DNA of 64,000 nucleotides from Streptomyces iranensis (lineage in GTDB: Bacteria > Actinomycetota > Actinomycetes > Streptomycetales > Streptomycetaceae), in the NCBI RefSeq assembly GCF_017874715.1, contig NZ_JAGGLR010000017.1, positions 186,001 through 250,000 on the forward strand, given 5' to 3'. The notes beneath the pieces were generated by a model. It did no database searches and was not told where the DNA came from. It was given only the letters and a program-made list of their open reading frames with translations. Of the stretch, positions 33,574 to 42,563 are shown piece by piece. The position numbers and the translations under genes were made by a program. The first letter of the stretch is position 1, and each line of letters begins with the position of its first letter.

Positions 33574-34235
33574 TGAGCGAGAGGCTTGTACCCGCGCAGG
33601 AGCTCGCACCCGCCAAAGGGCTCGCATCCGCCGAAGGGCTCGCACCCACCGAAGCGCTCGCGCCCACCCCCTCCCACACCGTGGGCCCCTTCTACGGCTA
33701 CGCCCTGCCCTTCCCCGGCGGCGGCGAGATGGCCCCGGCGGGCCACCCCGGCGCCATCACGCTCCACGGCCATGTCCGCGACGGCGAGGGCGCTCCCGTC
33801 CCGGACGCGCTGGTGGAGCTGTGGCAGGCGGGCCCGGACGGCTCGCTCGCCGGGGCGGGCGGATCGATGCGGCGCGACCCGGTGACCGGTGGCTTCCTCG
33901 GGCGCAACGGCGTCGACTTCACCGGCTTCGGCCGCGTCGCCACCGACGCGGACGGCCACTGGACGGCCCGTACGCTGCCGCCGGGTGGCCCGGCGGCGCC
34001 CGCCGCGCCGTACATCAGCGTGTGCGTCCACGCCCGGGGGCTGCTGCACCACCTCTTCACCCGCGTGTACTTCCCCGAGAACGCCGAGGCCAACGCCGCC
34101 GATCCGCTGCTCGCCTCGCTGGATCCGGCGCGCCGCGAGACGCTGGTGGCGACGGCGGCGTCCCCGCCGGGGACCTATCGCTTCGACATCCGACTACAGG
34201 GCGAAGGGGAGACGGTTTTCCTTGAGTTCCGCTAG
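33573..34235 (+). CDS. pcaG: Protocatechuate 3,4-dioxygenase alpha subunit
   Basis: ATG 33573 shares its A with the pcaH stop and gives 220 residues. The family start normally lies near PTPSHTVGPFYGYALPF. Here it is preceded by about 30 residues of a tandem repeat (ELAPAKG, SAEG, LAPTEA) encoded by 18-bp units. The fold otherwise matches PcaG (LVELWQAGPDG, FTGFGRVATD, RVYFPENAEAN). The alpha subunit lacks iron ligands and completes the substrate pocket. pcaB overlaps the 3' end. Confidence 0.94.
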   Translation: MSERLVPAQELAPAKGLASAEGLAPTEALAPTPSHTVGPFYGYALPFPGGGEMAPAGHPGAITLHGHVRDGEGAPVPDALVELWQAGPDGSLAGAGGSMRRDPVTGGFLGRNGVDFTGFGRVATDADGHWTARTLPPGGPAAPAAPYISVCVHARGLLHHLFTRVYFPENAEANAADPLLASLDPARRETLVATAASPPGTYRFDIRLQGEGETVFLEFR

Positions 34236-35529
34236 TCCTGGTACCTCCAACAGCGAGGATGTAGGGCTGCTGTCCCCGGTGCGGGCCGGGTCGGCGGTGG
34301 AGGCCGCCACGGGCGACACGGCGTTTCTGCAGGCCATGCTGGACGCCGAGGCCGCGCTGGCGCGGGTGGTGGCACCGGCCGGTGCGGCGGAGGCGGTGGC
34401 GGGCGCGGCCCGCGCCGAGCTGTACGACGTACGCGATCTGGCGCTGCGCGCCCGCTCCGGGGGCAACCCGGTCATCCCGCTGGTCGCCGACCTCACGGCG
34501 GCGGTGGCCCGTACGGACGCCGAGGCCGCGACGTACGTCCACCGGGGCGCGACCAGCCAGGACATCGTGGACACGGCCACGATGCAGGTGGCCGCGCGGG
34601 CGCTGCCACTGATCGTGGCCGACCTGGAGCGTACGGCGGCGGAGCTGGCGCGGCTCGCCGCCGCGCACCGCGACACCCCGATGCCCGGCCGCACCCTCAC
34701 CCAGCACGCCGTGCCCACCACCTTCGGGCTGAAGGCGGCGGGCTGGCGAGCACTCGTCCTGGACGCCCGCGACCGGCTCGCGGCGCTGCGGCCACCCGCC
34801 CAACTGGGCGGTGCGGCGGGCACGTTGGCCGCCTTCGACGGCGGGGTTCCGCTGCTGGGCCGGTTCGCCGACGAGACCGGCCTCGCCGAACCCGAACTGC
34901 CCTGGCACACCCTGCGCACCCCCGTCGCCGACCTGGGCACCACGCTCGCCTTCGCCGTGGCGGCGCTGGGGAAGATGGCTGCGGATGTGCTGGTGCTCTC
35001 GCGGACGGAGATCGGTGAGGTGGCGGAGGGGGCGGGGGGTGGCTCGTCCGCGATGCCTCATAAGTCGAACCCCGTGCGTGCCACGCTGATGGCCGCCGCG
35101 GCCCGTCAGGCCCCGGGCCATGCCGCCACCCTGCTCGGCTCGCTCGCCGCGGAGGACGAACGGCCGGGTGGGGCATGGCACGCCGAGTGGCAGCCGCTGC
35201 GGGAGCTGTTGCGGCTCGCCGGGGGTACCGCCCGTGACGCCGCGGAACTCGCCTCCGGGCTGCGGGTCTTCCCTGACCGGATGGCCGCGAACCTGGGGCT
35301 GACGGATGGCCTGATCGTCAGCGAACGCCTCATCGCCGCGCTCGCGCCGGGGCTCGGCCGGGCCCGAGCGAAGGAACTCCTGGCGGAGGCGGCTCGGGAG
35401 GGTGCGGGGCTGGCCGAAGCGCTATTGGGCGTTCTGCCGCCTGACCGCCTGCGCGAGCTGACGGACCCGAGGAGGTACGTGGGCGCGGCCCCCGCCCTGG
35501 TGGACCGGGCCCTGACCCGCGATGCGTGA
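34222..35529 (+). CDS. pcaB: 3-carboxy-cis,cis-muconate cycloisomerase
   Basis: The best start is TTG 34222 (MSSASPGTSNSEDVGLL), overlapping pcaG by 14 bp; no ATG lies near the expected N-terminus. The product is 435 residues of the fumarase/aspartase superfamily, with the signature GSSAMPHKSNP and RGATSQDIVDTA. It converts carboxymuconate to 4-carboxymuconolactone. It is followed by a 420-bp repeat-filled gap before pcaL, which may partly uncouple the last gene. Confidence 0.93.
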   Translation: MSSASPGTSNSEDVGLLSPVRAGSAVEAATGDTAFLQAMLDAEAALARVVAPAGAAEAVAGAARAELYDVRDLALRARSGGNPVIPLVADLTAAVARTDAEAATYVHRGATSQDIVDTATMQVAARALPLIVADLERTAAELARLAAAHRDTPMPGRTLTQHAVPTTFGLKAAGWRALVLDARDRLAALRPPAQLGGAAGTLAAFDGGVPLLGRFADETGLAEPELPWHTLRTPVADLGTTLAFAVAALGKMAADVLVLSRTEIGEVAEGAGGGSSAMPHKSNPVRATLMAAAARQAPGHAATLLGSLAAEDERPGGAWHAEWQPLRELLRLAGGTARDAAELASGLRVFPDRMAANLGLTDGLIVSERLIAALAPGLGRARAKELLAEAAREGAGLAEALLGVLPPDRLRELTDPRRYVGAAPALVDRALTRDA

Positions 35530-35949
35530 ACGCCTCCGGCGGTCTGTTCCCCACCCCGCCCCTTCCCGAACCGGGGGACACCCCCGGCCCCCCGCCGCGG
35601 GGGCTCCCCGCCCCCACACCCCCCGCCGGGGCTCCGCCCCGGACCCCGCTCCTCAATCGCCGGAGGGGCTGGATATGCCCCCTGGCGGAACGGGTGGGCA
35701 CAACCCACCCACCGGCCCGCACCCGGCGACGCCCCCGGGTCCAAGGGCGGAGCCCATGGTTCGGAAAGGGGCCACACCTACGCCCAGGCGGCGACGCCCG
35801 GGGTCCAGGGGCGGAGCCCTTGGTTCGGGAAGGGGCGGGGTGGGGAAGAACCACCGGCCCGCACCCGGCCACCAACCCACAGCCCCAGACCCAACCCCAG
35901 ACCCAACCCCAGGCCACGCCGCACCCCAGCCCACCGGAGCACCCACCCC
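35530..35949. other. 420-bp gap between pcaB and pcaL filled by repeat sequence
   Basis: Most of the gap is the inverted-end element at 35547-35847, followed by C-rich sequence with CAACCCCAGACC-type reiterations (35878-35930). No gene and no clear promoter is visible. The element interrupts an otherwise overlapping operon. Confidence 0.8.
35547..35847. repeat. MITE-like intergenic element with perfect 26-bp inverted ends
   Basis: Bases 35547-35572 (TTCCCCACCCCGCCCCTTCC then CGAACC) are perfectly complementary to 35822-35847. The interior includes GGGGCTCCGCCCC, CCTCAATCGCCGG and GGGCGGAGCCC modules also seen at 12401-12586. It is 301 bp, non-coding, and the best preserved copy in the window. 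Confidence 0.9.
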
Positions 35950-37173
35950 ATGACCAATACCCCACCGCACCACGACCTCAGCGGGCCCCCCGCCGCCCCG
36001 CCCCTCGTCCTCGGCCCCTCCATCGGCACCTCCCTCGCCGTCTGGGATCCCCAGCTTCCGGCGCTCGCCCGAGGTCATCGCGTTCTGCGCTGGGATCTGC
36101 CCGGCCACGGGGGCTCCCCCGTCGCGCCGCTGTCCTCGGACGGGTCGGCCACCATCGACGATCTCGCCGCTCTCGTACTGCGGCTGGCCGACGATCAGGG
36201 GTGGGAGCGGTTCGCGTACGCGGGGATTTCGATCGGCGGCGCTGTCGGGCTGCATCTCGCCGCACACCACCCCGACCGGATCAGCCGCCTGTCCGTCGTC
36301 TGCTCCTCGGCCCGGTTCGGCGACCCCGCCGTCTGGCGTGAGCGGGCCGCGCTCGTACGGGCCGAGGGGACGGAGGCGATGGTGGCGAGCCGCCCCGGCA
36401 CCTGGTTCTCGCACGACTTCGCCCGCACGCCCGTCGGCACCGCGCTGATCGAGGATCTGCGGGCCACCGACCGTGCGGGCTACGCCGCCTGCTGTGACGT
36501 TCTCGCCGCGTACGACATGACGGCCGACCTGGAGAAGATCACGGCGCCCACCCTCGTCGTCGCCGGTCGGGACGACCCCGCGACGCCACCCTCCCACGCC
36601 CGCCGGATCGCCGACGCGGTGCCCGGCGCGAGCCTGCTCGAGGTCGCCGGGGCGGCGCATCTGGCGGGCGTGGAGCGGCCGGAGGCGGTCACCGGGGCGC
36701 TGCTCACCCACCTCGACAGCCCGGCGTCCCCACGGGACGACGCCTCCCGCCACGCCGCCGGAATGGCGGTGCGCCGGGCCGTCCTCGGGGACGCGCACGT
36801 GGATCGCGCGGTGGCCCGGACGACCCCGTTCACCGCCCGCTTCCAGGACTTCATCACCCGCTACGCCTGGGGCGAGATCTGGACCGGCGACGGGCTGGAC
36901 CGGCGGACCCGCAGCTGTATCACCCTCACCGCGCTGATCGCCCACGGCCATGAGGCCGAACTGGCCATGCACATCCGGGCCGCGCTCACCAACGGGCTGA
37001 CCCGTGAGGAGATCGGCGAGGTGCTGCTCCAGTCGGCGATCTACTGCGGTGTCCCGGCCGCCAACTCGGCCTTCGCCACCGCCCAGCGCGTCTTCGACGA
37101 GATCGACGCCGGGCGTGCCGAACTCGACACCACCGACATCGACTCTGCGTCACATTCCGATACCGAAAAGTGA
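35950..37173 (+). CDS. pcaL: Fused 3-oxoadipate enol-lactonase / 4-carboxymuconolactone decarboxylase
   Basis: This 407-residue protein joins two enzymes. Residues from about 15 to 260 are an alpha/beta hydrolase (PcaD; nucleophile elbow GISIGG, WDLPGHGGSP). Residues of about 275-390 are an AhpD-like carboxymuconolactone decarboxylase (PcaC; RTRSCITLTALIAHGHEAEL, SAIYCGVPAANSAF). The fusion is the usual actinomycete form and explains the absence of a separate pcaC. It completes the route from protocatechuate to succinyl-CoA and acetyl-CoA encoded by this cluster. Confidence 0.95.
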   Translation: MTNTPPHHDLSGPPAAPPLVLGPSIGTSLAVWDPQLPALARGHRVLRWDLPGHGGSPVAPLSSDGSATIDDLAALVLRLADDQGWERFAYAGISIGGAVGLHLAAHHPDRISRLSVVCSSARFGDPAVWRERAALVRAEGTEAMVASRPGTWFSHDFARTPVGTALIEDLRATDRAGYAACCDVLAAYDMTADLEKITAPTLVVAGRDDPATPPSHARRIADAVPGASLLEVAGAAHLAGVERPEAVTGALLTHLDSPASPRDDASRHAAGMAVRRAVLGDAHVDRAVARTTPFTARFQDFITRYAWGEIWTGDGLDRRTRSCITLTALIAHGHEAELAMHIRAALTNGLTREEIGEVLLQSAIYCGVPAANSAFATAQRVFDEIDAGRAELDTTDIDSASHSDTEK

Positions 37174-37231
37174 CATCCCCCCGCAACACCTCTGTCGTAA
37201 TCCGCCTCCATCGTTGATCGTTGAGTCGTAC

Positions 37232-37284
37232 GGAGACCGGGAGACCGAGAGTCCGGGAGTCCGGGAGTCCGAGACCGGGAGACG
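37232..37284 (+). repeat. Short tandem repeat upstream of the second binding-protein gene
   Basis: Reiterated GAGACCGG and GAGTCCGG units (8-9 bp) form a purine-rich tract directly before the ribosome-binding site of the next gene. Confidence 0.8.
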
Positions 37285-37299
37285 AGGGGGCGCACGCCA

Positions 37300-38565
37300 A
37301 TGTCCATGAGCCGCCGAAGGCTGCTGGGTGCGGGCGGAGGGCTGGCCCTGACGGGCGCGCTCGCCGCCGCCTGTGGGTCCAACACCGGGCGGGACGGCGA
37401 TGACCACGCCGGCCAGCCGGTGCTCGAGCAGTGGTACCACCAGTACGGCGAGCCCGGCACCGAACAGGCCGTCAGGCGCTACGCCGACGCGTATCTGAAG
37501 GCGAACGTCCAGGTGCAGTGGCGGCCGGGCAACTACGACCAGCAGACCGCCGCCGCGCTGCTCACCAAGTCCGGCCCGGACGTCTTCGAGGTCAACGGCC
37601 CGACGCTGGACCAGATCCAGGGCGGCCAGGTGGTCGACCTCACCGATCTCCTCAGCGAGGCCAAGGACGACTTCAACCCGGCCGTGCTCGCCCCGAAGAC
37701 GTATCAGGGCAAGATCTGGGCCGTTCCGCAGGTCATCGACACCCAGTTGCTCTACTACCGCAAGAGCATGCTCGACGCCTCGGGGGTGGAGCCGCCGCGC
37801 AGCCTCGACGCGCTGATCGACGCGGCGAAGGAGCTGACCACCAAGGACGTCAAGGGGCTCTTCCTGGGCAATGACGGCGGCCCCGGCGTCCTCGCCGGCA
37901 CCCCGCTCAACGCCGCCGGGCTCACGCTGGTCACCGAGGACGGCGAGGTCGGCTTCGACGATCCGGCCGCCGCCCGGACGCTCGGCAAGCTGCGTCAGCT
38001 CTACGCCGAGAAGTCGCTGCTGCTCGGGGCGCCCTCCGACTGGTCGGATCCGGCCGCGTTCACCCAGGGGCTCACCGCCATGCAGTGGTCCGGGCTGTGG
38101 GCGCTTCCGCAGGTGAAGAAGGCGCTGGGGGACGACTTCGGGGTGTTGCCGTTCCCCCAGGACGGGGCGCACGGCGCGCCCGCGGTGCCGGTCGGCGCGT
38201 ACGGGGCGGCGGTCAGCGCCCGAGCCCGGGACAAGGCGCTGGCGAAGGCGTATGTGAAGTGGCTGTGGGTGCAACGGACCGACTACCAGGAGGACTTCGC
38301 GCTCCGCTACGGCTTCCACATCCCCGCCCGGATCTCGCTGGCCACGAAGGCGGCCAAGCTGCGGCAGGGCGCGGCCGGTGAGGCGGTGCGCTTCGCCACC
38401 GACCACGGCCATGCCGAGCCGCTGCTGTGGACCTCCGCGAGCCGTACGGCCTACCAGGACGCGCTGAGCCGGATCATCAAGGGCGGGGCCGATCCGGGCG
38501 GCGAGCTGCGGTCGGTGGTCCGCAAGACCGAGGCCGAGCTGCGGCGCGTGAAGAAGAAGAGCTGA
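37300..38565 (+). CDS. Sugar ABC transporter substrate-binding lipoprotein, Tat-type signal
   Basis: ATG 37300 with GAGGGGG upstream (ATG 37306 is the alternative) gives 421 residues. The signal peptide begins SRRRLLG, a twin-arginine type, and ends in the lipobox LAAAC with cysteine 25. The body is a family 1 solute-binding protein (DVFEVNGPTLDQIQGG, YRKSMLDASGVEPPRSLD). It heads an operon with two permeases and no ATPase gene. The substrate is unknown; a GntR regulator and a PLP enzyme nearby may belong to the same pathway. Confidence 0.9.
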   Translation: MSMSRRRLLGAGGGLALTGALAAACGSNTGRDGDDHAGQPVLEQWYHQYGEPGTEQAVRRYADAYLKANVQVQWRPGNYDQQTAAALLTKSGPDVFEVNGPTLDQIQGGQVVDLTDLLSEAKDDFNPAVLAPKTYQGKIWAVPQVIDTQLLYYRKSMLDASGVEPPRSLDALIDAAKELTTKDVKGLFLGNDGGPGVLAGTPLNAAGLTLVTEDGEVGFDDPAAARTLGKLRQLYAEKSLLLGAPSDWSDPAAFTQGLTAMQWSGLWALPQVKKALGDDFGVLPFPQDGAHGAPAVPVGAYGAAVSARARDKALAKAYVKWLWVQRTDYQEDFALRYGFHIPARISLATKAAKLRQGAAGEAVRFATDHGHAEPLLWTSASRTAYQDALSRIIKGGADPGGELRSVVRKTEAELRRVKKKS

Positions 38566-39491
38566 TGCGGAGTACGTTCGTCCGCAGGCTCCTGGGCCCG
38601 CAGAACCGCCATCTGTGGTTCTGGATATTCGTCGGCCCGTTCGTGCTGGGGCTGACCCTCTTCACCTACGTCCCGCTGGCCTGGAGCGTCTACCTCAGCT
38701 TCTTCGACGCGCACAACACCGTCTCGCCCACGGACTTCGTCGGCCTCGACAACTACACGGCGATGCTGGGCGACGACGCGTTCACCGGCAGCCTGGTGAC
38801 CTTCCTGGTCTTCACGGCGTTCATCGTCCCGGCCACCTACGCGCTCTCGCTCGCCCTCGCGCTGATGGTCAACCGGCTGCGCTGGGCGCAGGCGTTCTTC
38901 CGGTCGGTGTTCTTCCTGCCGGTGGCGTGCTCGTATGTGGTGGCGGCGCTGATCTGGAAGATGTCGATCTTCAACGGGGTGCGCTTCGGGCTGGCCAACA
39001 CCGTGCTGGACTGGTTCGGCGCCGATCAGATCGCCTGGCTGTCGACCACGGACCCGCCCTGGTACTGGCTGGTCATCGTGACCGTACGGCTGTGGCTCCA
39101 GGCGGGGTTCTACATGGTGCTGTTCCTGGCCGGGCTGCAGCGCATCTCCCCGCGGCTGTACGAGGCGGCGGCCGTGGACGGGGCGCGGCCCGGCTGGCAG
39201 GTGTTCCGGCACATCACCTTTCCGCAGCTGCGGGCGACCTCGGTCGCGGTGGTGCTGCTGCTGGTGATCAACGCCTTCCAGGCGTTCGACGAGTTCTACA
39301 ACCTGCTGGCGGACTCGCGCGGCTATCCGCCCTACGCCCGCCCGCCACTGGTCTACCTCTACTACACGGCGCTGGGCCAGGGGCAGAACCTGGGCCTGGG
39401 CAGTGCGGGCGCGGTGATCCTGGCACTGATCATCGCCGTGGTGACGGTGGTGCAGGCCCGCTGGTTCGGCCTGGGCCGGAAGGAGGACTGA
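38565..39491 (+). CDS. Sugar ABC transporter permease (MalF-type)
   Basis: ATG 38565 shares a base with the previous stop and gives 308 residues with six membrane segments. The EAA loop reads YEAAAVDGARPGWQVFRHIT. It forms the membrane channel with the next gene. The stop overlaps that gene by one base. Confidence 0.92.
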   Translation: MRSTFVRRLLGPQNRHLWFWIFVGPFVLGLTLFTYVPLAWSVYLSFFDAHNTVSPTDFVGLDNYTAMLGDDAFTGSLVTFLVFTAFIVPATYALSLALALMVNRLRWAQAFFRSVFFLPVACSYVVAALIWKMSIFNGVRFGLANTVLDWFGADQIAWLSTTDPPWYWLVIVTVRLWLQAGFYMVLFLAGLQRISPRLYEAAAVDGARPGWQVFRHITFPQLRATSVAVVLLLVINAFQAFDEFYNLLADSRGYPPYARPPLVYLYYTALGQGQNLGLGSAGAVILALIIAVVTVVQARWFGLGRKED

Positions 39492-40402
39492 TGCCCACTC
39501 CCCCGAAGCCGCGCGATGCCCGGCGCCGGAACACGCGCGACGTCCGGCGCCGGAACACGCGCGACGTCCGGGACGCCCTCGTCGGCGTGGGGCGCGCCGT
39601 GCGGCTGGTGCTGCTGCTCGCGCTCGCGCTGGTCTTCCTGATCCCGTTCTATCTGCTGGTGCGCAACGGTCTGTCGAGCGAGGCGGACATCACCTCGCCG
39701 GGGTGGACGTTCTTCCCGGGCGAGCTGCACTGGTCCAACGTCAGCGAGTTGTTCGACGACCCCAATGTGCCGATGGCGCACGCGCTGCTCAACTCCTCGC
39801 TGATCGCGGTCCTCACCACGGTGGGCACGCTGCTGCTGGCCTCGCTCGCCGGGTACGGCCTGGCGCGCATCCCGTACGCCTACGCCAATGTGGTCTTCTA
39901 CTGGATCCTGGGCACCTTGATGGTCCCGGCGGCGGTCACCTTCGTGCCCAGCTTCGTGCTGGTCAGCTCGCTCGGCTGGGTGTCCACGCTGCGCGGTCTG
40001 GTGGTGCCCACGCTGTTCAGCGCGGTCGCGGCGTTCATCTTCCGCCAGTACTTCCTGGGCTTTCCCCGGGAGCTGGAGGACGCGGCGCGGGTGGACGGGC
40101 TGGGTTACTGGCGTACGTACTGGCGGGTCGTGGTGCCGAACTCCCGGCCGGTCTTCGCGGCGGTGGGCACGATCGTCTTCATCGGCGCCTGGAACTCCTT
40201 CCTGTGGCCGCTGGTCATCGGGCAGGACCGGGACGCGTGGACGGTACAGGTGGCGCTGTCGACGTTCACCACCGCCCAGACCGTCAACCTCCATGAGCTG
40301 TTCGTGGCGGCGGCGGTGTCGATCGTGCCGCTGCTGGTGGTCTTCCTCGTGCTCCAGCGCTATATCGTCGTGGGCGTCGAGCGCACGGGCATCGACGACT
40401 GA
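39491..40402 (+). CDS. Sugar ABC transporter permease (MalG-type)
   Basis: ATG 39491 shares its A with the preceding stop and gives 303 residues. It has six membrane segments and the EAA loop LEDAARVDGLGYWRTYWRVV. The N-terminus carries two copies of RRRNTRDV encoded by a 24-bp tandem repeat (39529-39570), a likely recent expansion. The gene is convergent with a GntR regulator 10 bp away. Confidence 0.92.
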   Translation: MPTPPKPRDARRRNTRDVRRRNTRDVRDALVGVGRAVRLVLLLALALVFLIPFYLLVRNGLSSEADITSPGWTFFPGELHWSNVSELFDDPNVPMAHALLNSSLIAVLTTVGTLLLASLAGYGLARIPYAYANVVFYWILGTLMVPAAVTFVPSFVLVSSLGWVSTLRGLVVPTLFSAVAAFIFRQYFLGFPRELEDAARVDGLGYWRTYWRVVVPNSRPVFAAVGTIVFIGAWNSFLWPLVIGQDRDAWTVQVALSTFTTAQTVNLHELFVAAAVSIVPLLVVFLVLQRYIVVGVERTGIDD

Positions 40403-40412
40403 GGCCGGTGGC

Positions 40413-41114
40413 TCATCCGGCGGCCGGGCCGTCGTCCGGCAGCGGGGCGTACCGCCGCAGCCAGACCTCCGTCTGGGACAGATGCGCGGTGGCGGCCGCG
40501 GCGGCGGCCGCCGGATCGCGGGTGGCCATGGCGTTGATCAGCGCCTCATGGCCGAGGTCGCTGGCCAGCCGGATGGTGTCGGCCTCGGCGGCGCCGTAGA
40601 TGCTGTAGTGGCTGCCCCGGGCGCGCAACACATCGATCAGGGCGGCCAGCGCCTCGTTGCCGCTCGCCTCGCAGAGGGTGGAGTGGAACTCCCGGTCCAG
40701 CTCGTGCCGTTCCGTCTCGTCCTCGCAGACGGCCAGCCGCTTCTGCACCTCGCGCAGCCGGGCGACCGCCCGCTCGTCGGCGCGGGCGGCGGCCAGCGCG
40801 GCGGCCTGGGCCTCCAGGGGGCGGCGGACGTCGAACAGCTCCAGCAGCCCGTCGAGCGACAGGACGTCCACGGTGGCGGCGAACCCGGCCAGCATCTGCC
40901 CGGGGCGCAGCGCCGATACGAAGGTGCCGGAGCCGTGGCGGGACTCCAGCAGCCCGAGGGCGGCGAGGGAGCGCACCGCCTCGCGCAGCGATCCGCGTGA
41001 GACGCCGAGCCGCGCGCAGAGCTCGGGCTCGGCGGGAAGCTGTTGTCCGGGCGCCAGTTCACCCTTGGCGATCATGGCGCGGAGCCCGTCCGCCGCCTCG
41101 TCGGTCGCGGTCAT
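40413..41114 (-). CDS. GntR/FadR-family regulator
   Basis: The 233-residue protein has the GntR winged helix (PAEPELCARLGVSRGSLREAV, LLESRHGSGTFV) and an FCD-type all-helical ligand domain (DREFHSTLCEASGNEALA). It lies between the sugar importer and the PLP enzyme and probably controls one or both. An AGTCAT-N3-ATGACT palindrome upstream fits its family. Confidence 0.92.
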   Translation of the reverse strand: MTATDEAADGLRAMIAKGELAPGQQLPAEPELCARLGVSRGSLREAVRSLAALGLLESRHGSGTFVSALRPGQMLAGFAATVDVLSLDGLLELFDVRRPLEAQAAALAAARADERAVARLREVQKRLAVCEDETERHELDREFHSTLCEASGNEALAALIDVLRARGSHYSIYGAAEADTIRLASDLGHEALINAMATRDPAAAAAAATAHLSQTEVWLRRYAPLPDDGPAAG

Positions 41115-41145
41115 CCCGCCACCCCTTCCTGACCAGCTCCGGCCA

Positions 41146-41160
41146 AGTCATTAGATGACT
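41146..41160. promoter_or_regulatory. Candidate GntR/FadR operator
   Basis: AGTCATTAGATGACT is a perfect 6-bp inverted repeat with a 3-bp centre. It lies 31 bp upstream of the GntR start and 134 bp before the divergent PLP-enzyme gene. Confidence 0.5.
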
Positions 41161-41294
41161 CCATACTACCGGTCGGCTTCGTTACCCCCAATTTACGTCG
41201 AGCCCCTGTTCAGAATGGTCTCACCCCTCTACCGTTCCCGGGAGCTCGGAGAAGTCATCGGACAACCAAGTCAACCAGAACGAGGAAGGGACCC

Positions 41295-42440
41295 ATGACC
41301 ACCCCGTCGTCGCACTGGACGCTCGATCCCTCGGTCGTCCATCTCAACCACGGCTCGTTCGGCGCCGTGCCGCGCACCGTCCAGGAGGTCCAGCGGGCGC
41401 TGCGCGAGGAGATGGAGACCAACCCGGACGCGTGGTTCCGGGAGCTGCCCGAGCGGGTCGGGCAGGCGCGCGCCGCCGTGGCGCGGTTCCTGCGGGTCCC
41501 GGCGGACCACACCGCCCTGGTGGCCAACGCCAGCGCCGGGGTGAGCACCGTCCTGGGCTGCCTGCCGCTGCCGCCCGGCGCCGAGGTGCTGTTGACCGAC
41601 CACACCTACGGCGCGGTGGCGATGGGCACGGCGCGGGCCGCCGAGCGGGCCGGCGCCCGGGTGCGGACGCTGCACATTCCGCTGGAGGCGACCGCCGAGG
41701 AGATCGCGGCCGTCTTCGCGGGGGCGCTGAGCGAGGCCACCGCGCTGGTGGTCGTGGACCAGATCACCTCGGCCACCGCCCGGCTGTTCCCCATGGCGGA
41801 GATCAGCCGGCTCGCCCACGCCGCCGGGGCGAAGGTCCTGGTCGACGGCGCCCACGCGCCCGGCATGCTGGCCGATCCGGTCGGCCTGGCCGGAGCCGCC
41901 GACTTCTGGGTGGGCAATCTGCACAAGTGGTGCTGTGCGCCGCGCGGTACGGCGGCGCTGATCGCGCGCGGGCCCGACGCCCAGGACCTGTGGCCGCTCA
42001 CCGACTCCTGGGGCGCTCCGGAGCCGTTCCCGCAACGTTTCGACGCCCAGGGCACCTCGGACTTCACCGCCTGGCTCGCGGCGCCGCGCTCGCTGGAGTT
42101 CATCGAGGAGACGTACGGCTGGGACGCCGCCCGCGTCCGGATGACCAAGCTGGCCGAGGTGGCCCAGGGGCTGCTGGCCGACGCCCTGGACGCGGACCTG
42201 ACCGCCGTCGGCGGCAGCGAGGCCCCGGCGATGCGGCTGATCCCGCTGCCCGCCGGGCTCGCCACCGACCACGAGGCCTCGCATGTGCTGCAGCGCCGGA
42301 TCGCGGCCGACACCGGCTGCGAGACCGCGATCACCTCCTGGGGCGGACGGGGCTTCCTGCGGCTCTCGGCCCATCTCTACAACACCGTCCCCGACTACGA
42401 GCGACTGGCCGAGCACCTCCCCGGGGTGCTCAGGGCCTGA
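41295..42440 (+). CDS. Class V aminotransferase-fold PLP enzyme (isopenicillin N epimerase-like)
   Basis: The 381-residue protein belongs to PLP fold type I. The lysine that should bind PLP is in VGNLHKWCCAPRG, the aspartate in VLVDGAHAPG, and the N-terminus reads HLNHGSFGAVPRTVQ as in CefD-like proteins. Family members act as epimerases, desulphurases or lyases; the substrate is not evident. GAGGAAGGGA precedes ATG 41295. The divergent GntR gene is the likely regulator. Confidence 0.88.
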   Translation: MTTPSSHWTLDPSVVHLNHGSFGAVPRTVQEVQRALREEMETNPDAWFRELPERVGQARAAVARFLRVPADHTALVANASAGVSTVLGCLPLPPGAEVLLTDHTYGAVAMGTARAAERAGARVRTLHIPLEATAEEIAAVFAGALSEATALVVVDQITSATARLFPMAEISRLAHAAGAKVLVDGAHAPGMLADPVGLAGAADFWVGNLHKWCCAPRGTAALIARGPDAQDLWPLTDSWGAPEPFPQRFDAQGTSDFTAWLAAPRSLEFIEETYGWDAARVRMTKLAEVAQGLLADALDADLTAVGGSEAPAMRLIPLPAGLATDHEASHVLQRRIAADTGCETAITSWGGRGFLRLSAHLYNTVPDYERLAEHLPGVLRA

Positions 42441-42472
42441 GCGGCCTCAATGAAGTCCGGTGCGGTTCGGGT

Positions 42473-42489
42473 GCGCCCCGAAGGGGCGC
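42473..42489 (+). terminator. Hairpin after the PLP-enzyme gene
   Basis: GCGCCCC-GAA-GGGGCGC is a perfect 7-bp stem 33 bp after the stop and opens a stretch typical of Streptomyces 3' regions. Confidence 0.5.
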
Positions 42490-42563
42490 GGGGCTGTGTC
42501 GATGTGCGACATCGGCGTCACCATCGGCGCGGTCGCCACCGCCCTGGTGGCGCTGTGCTACGT

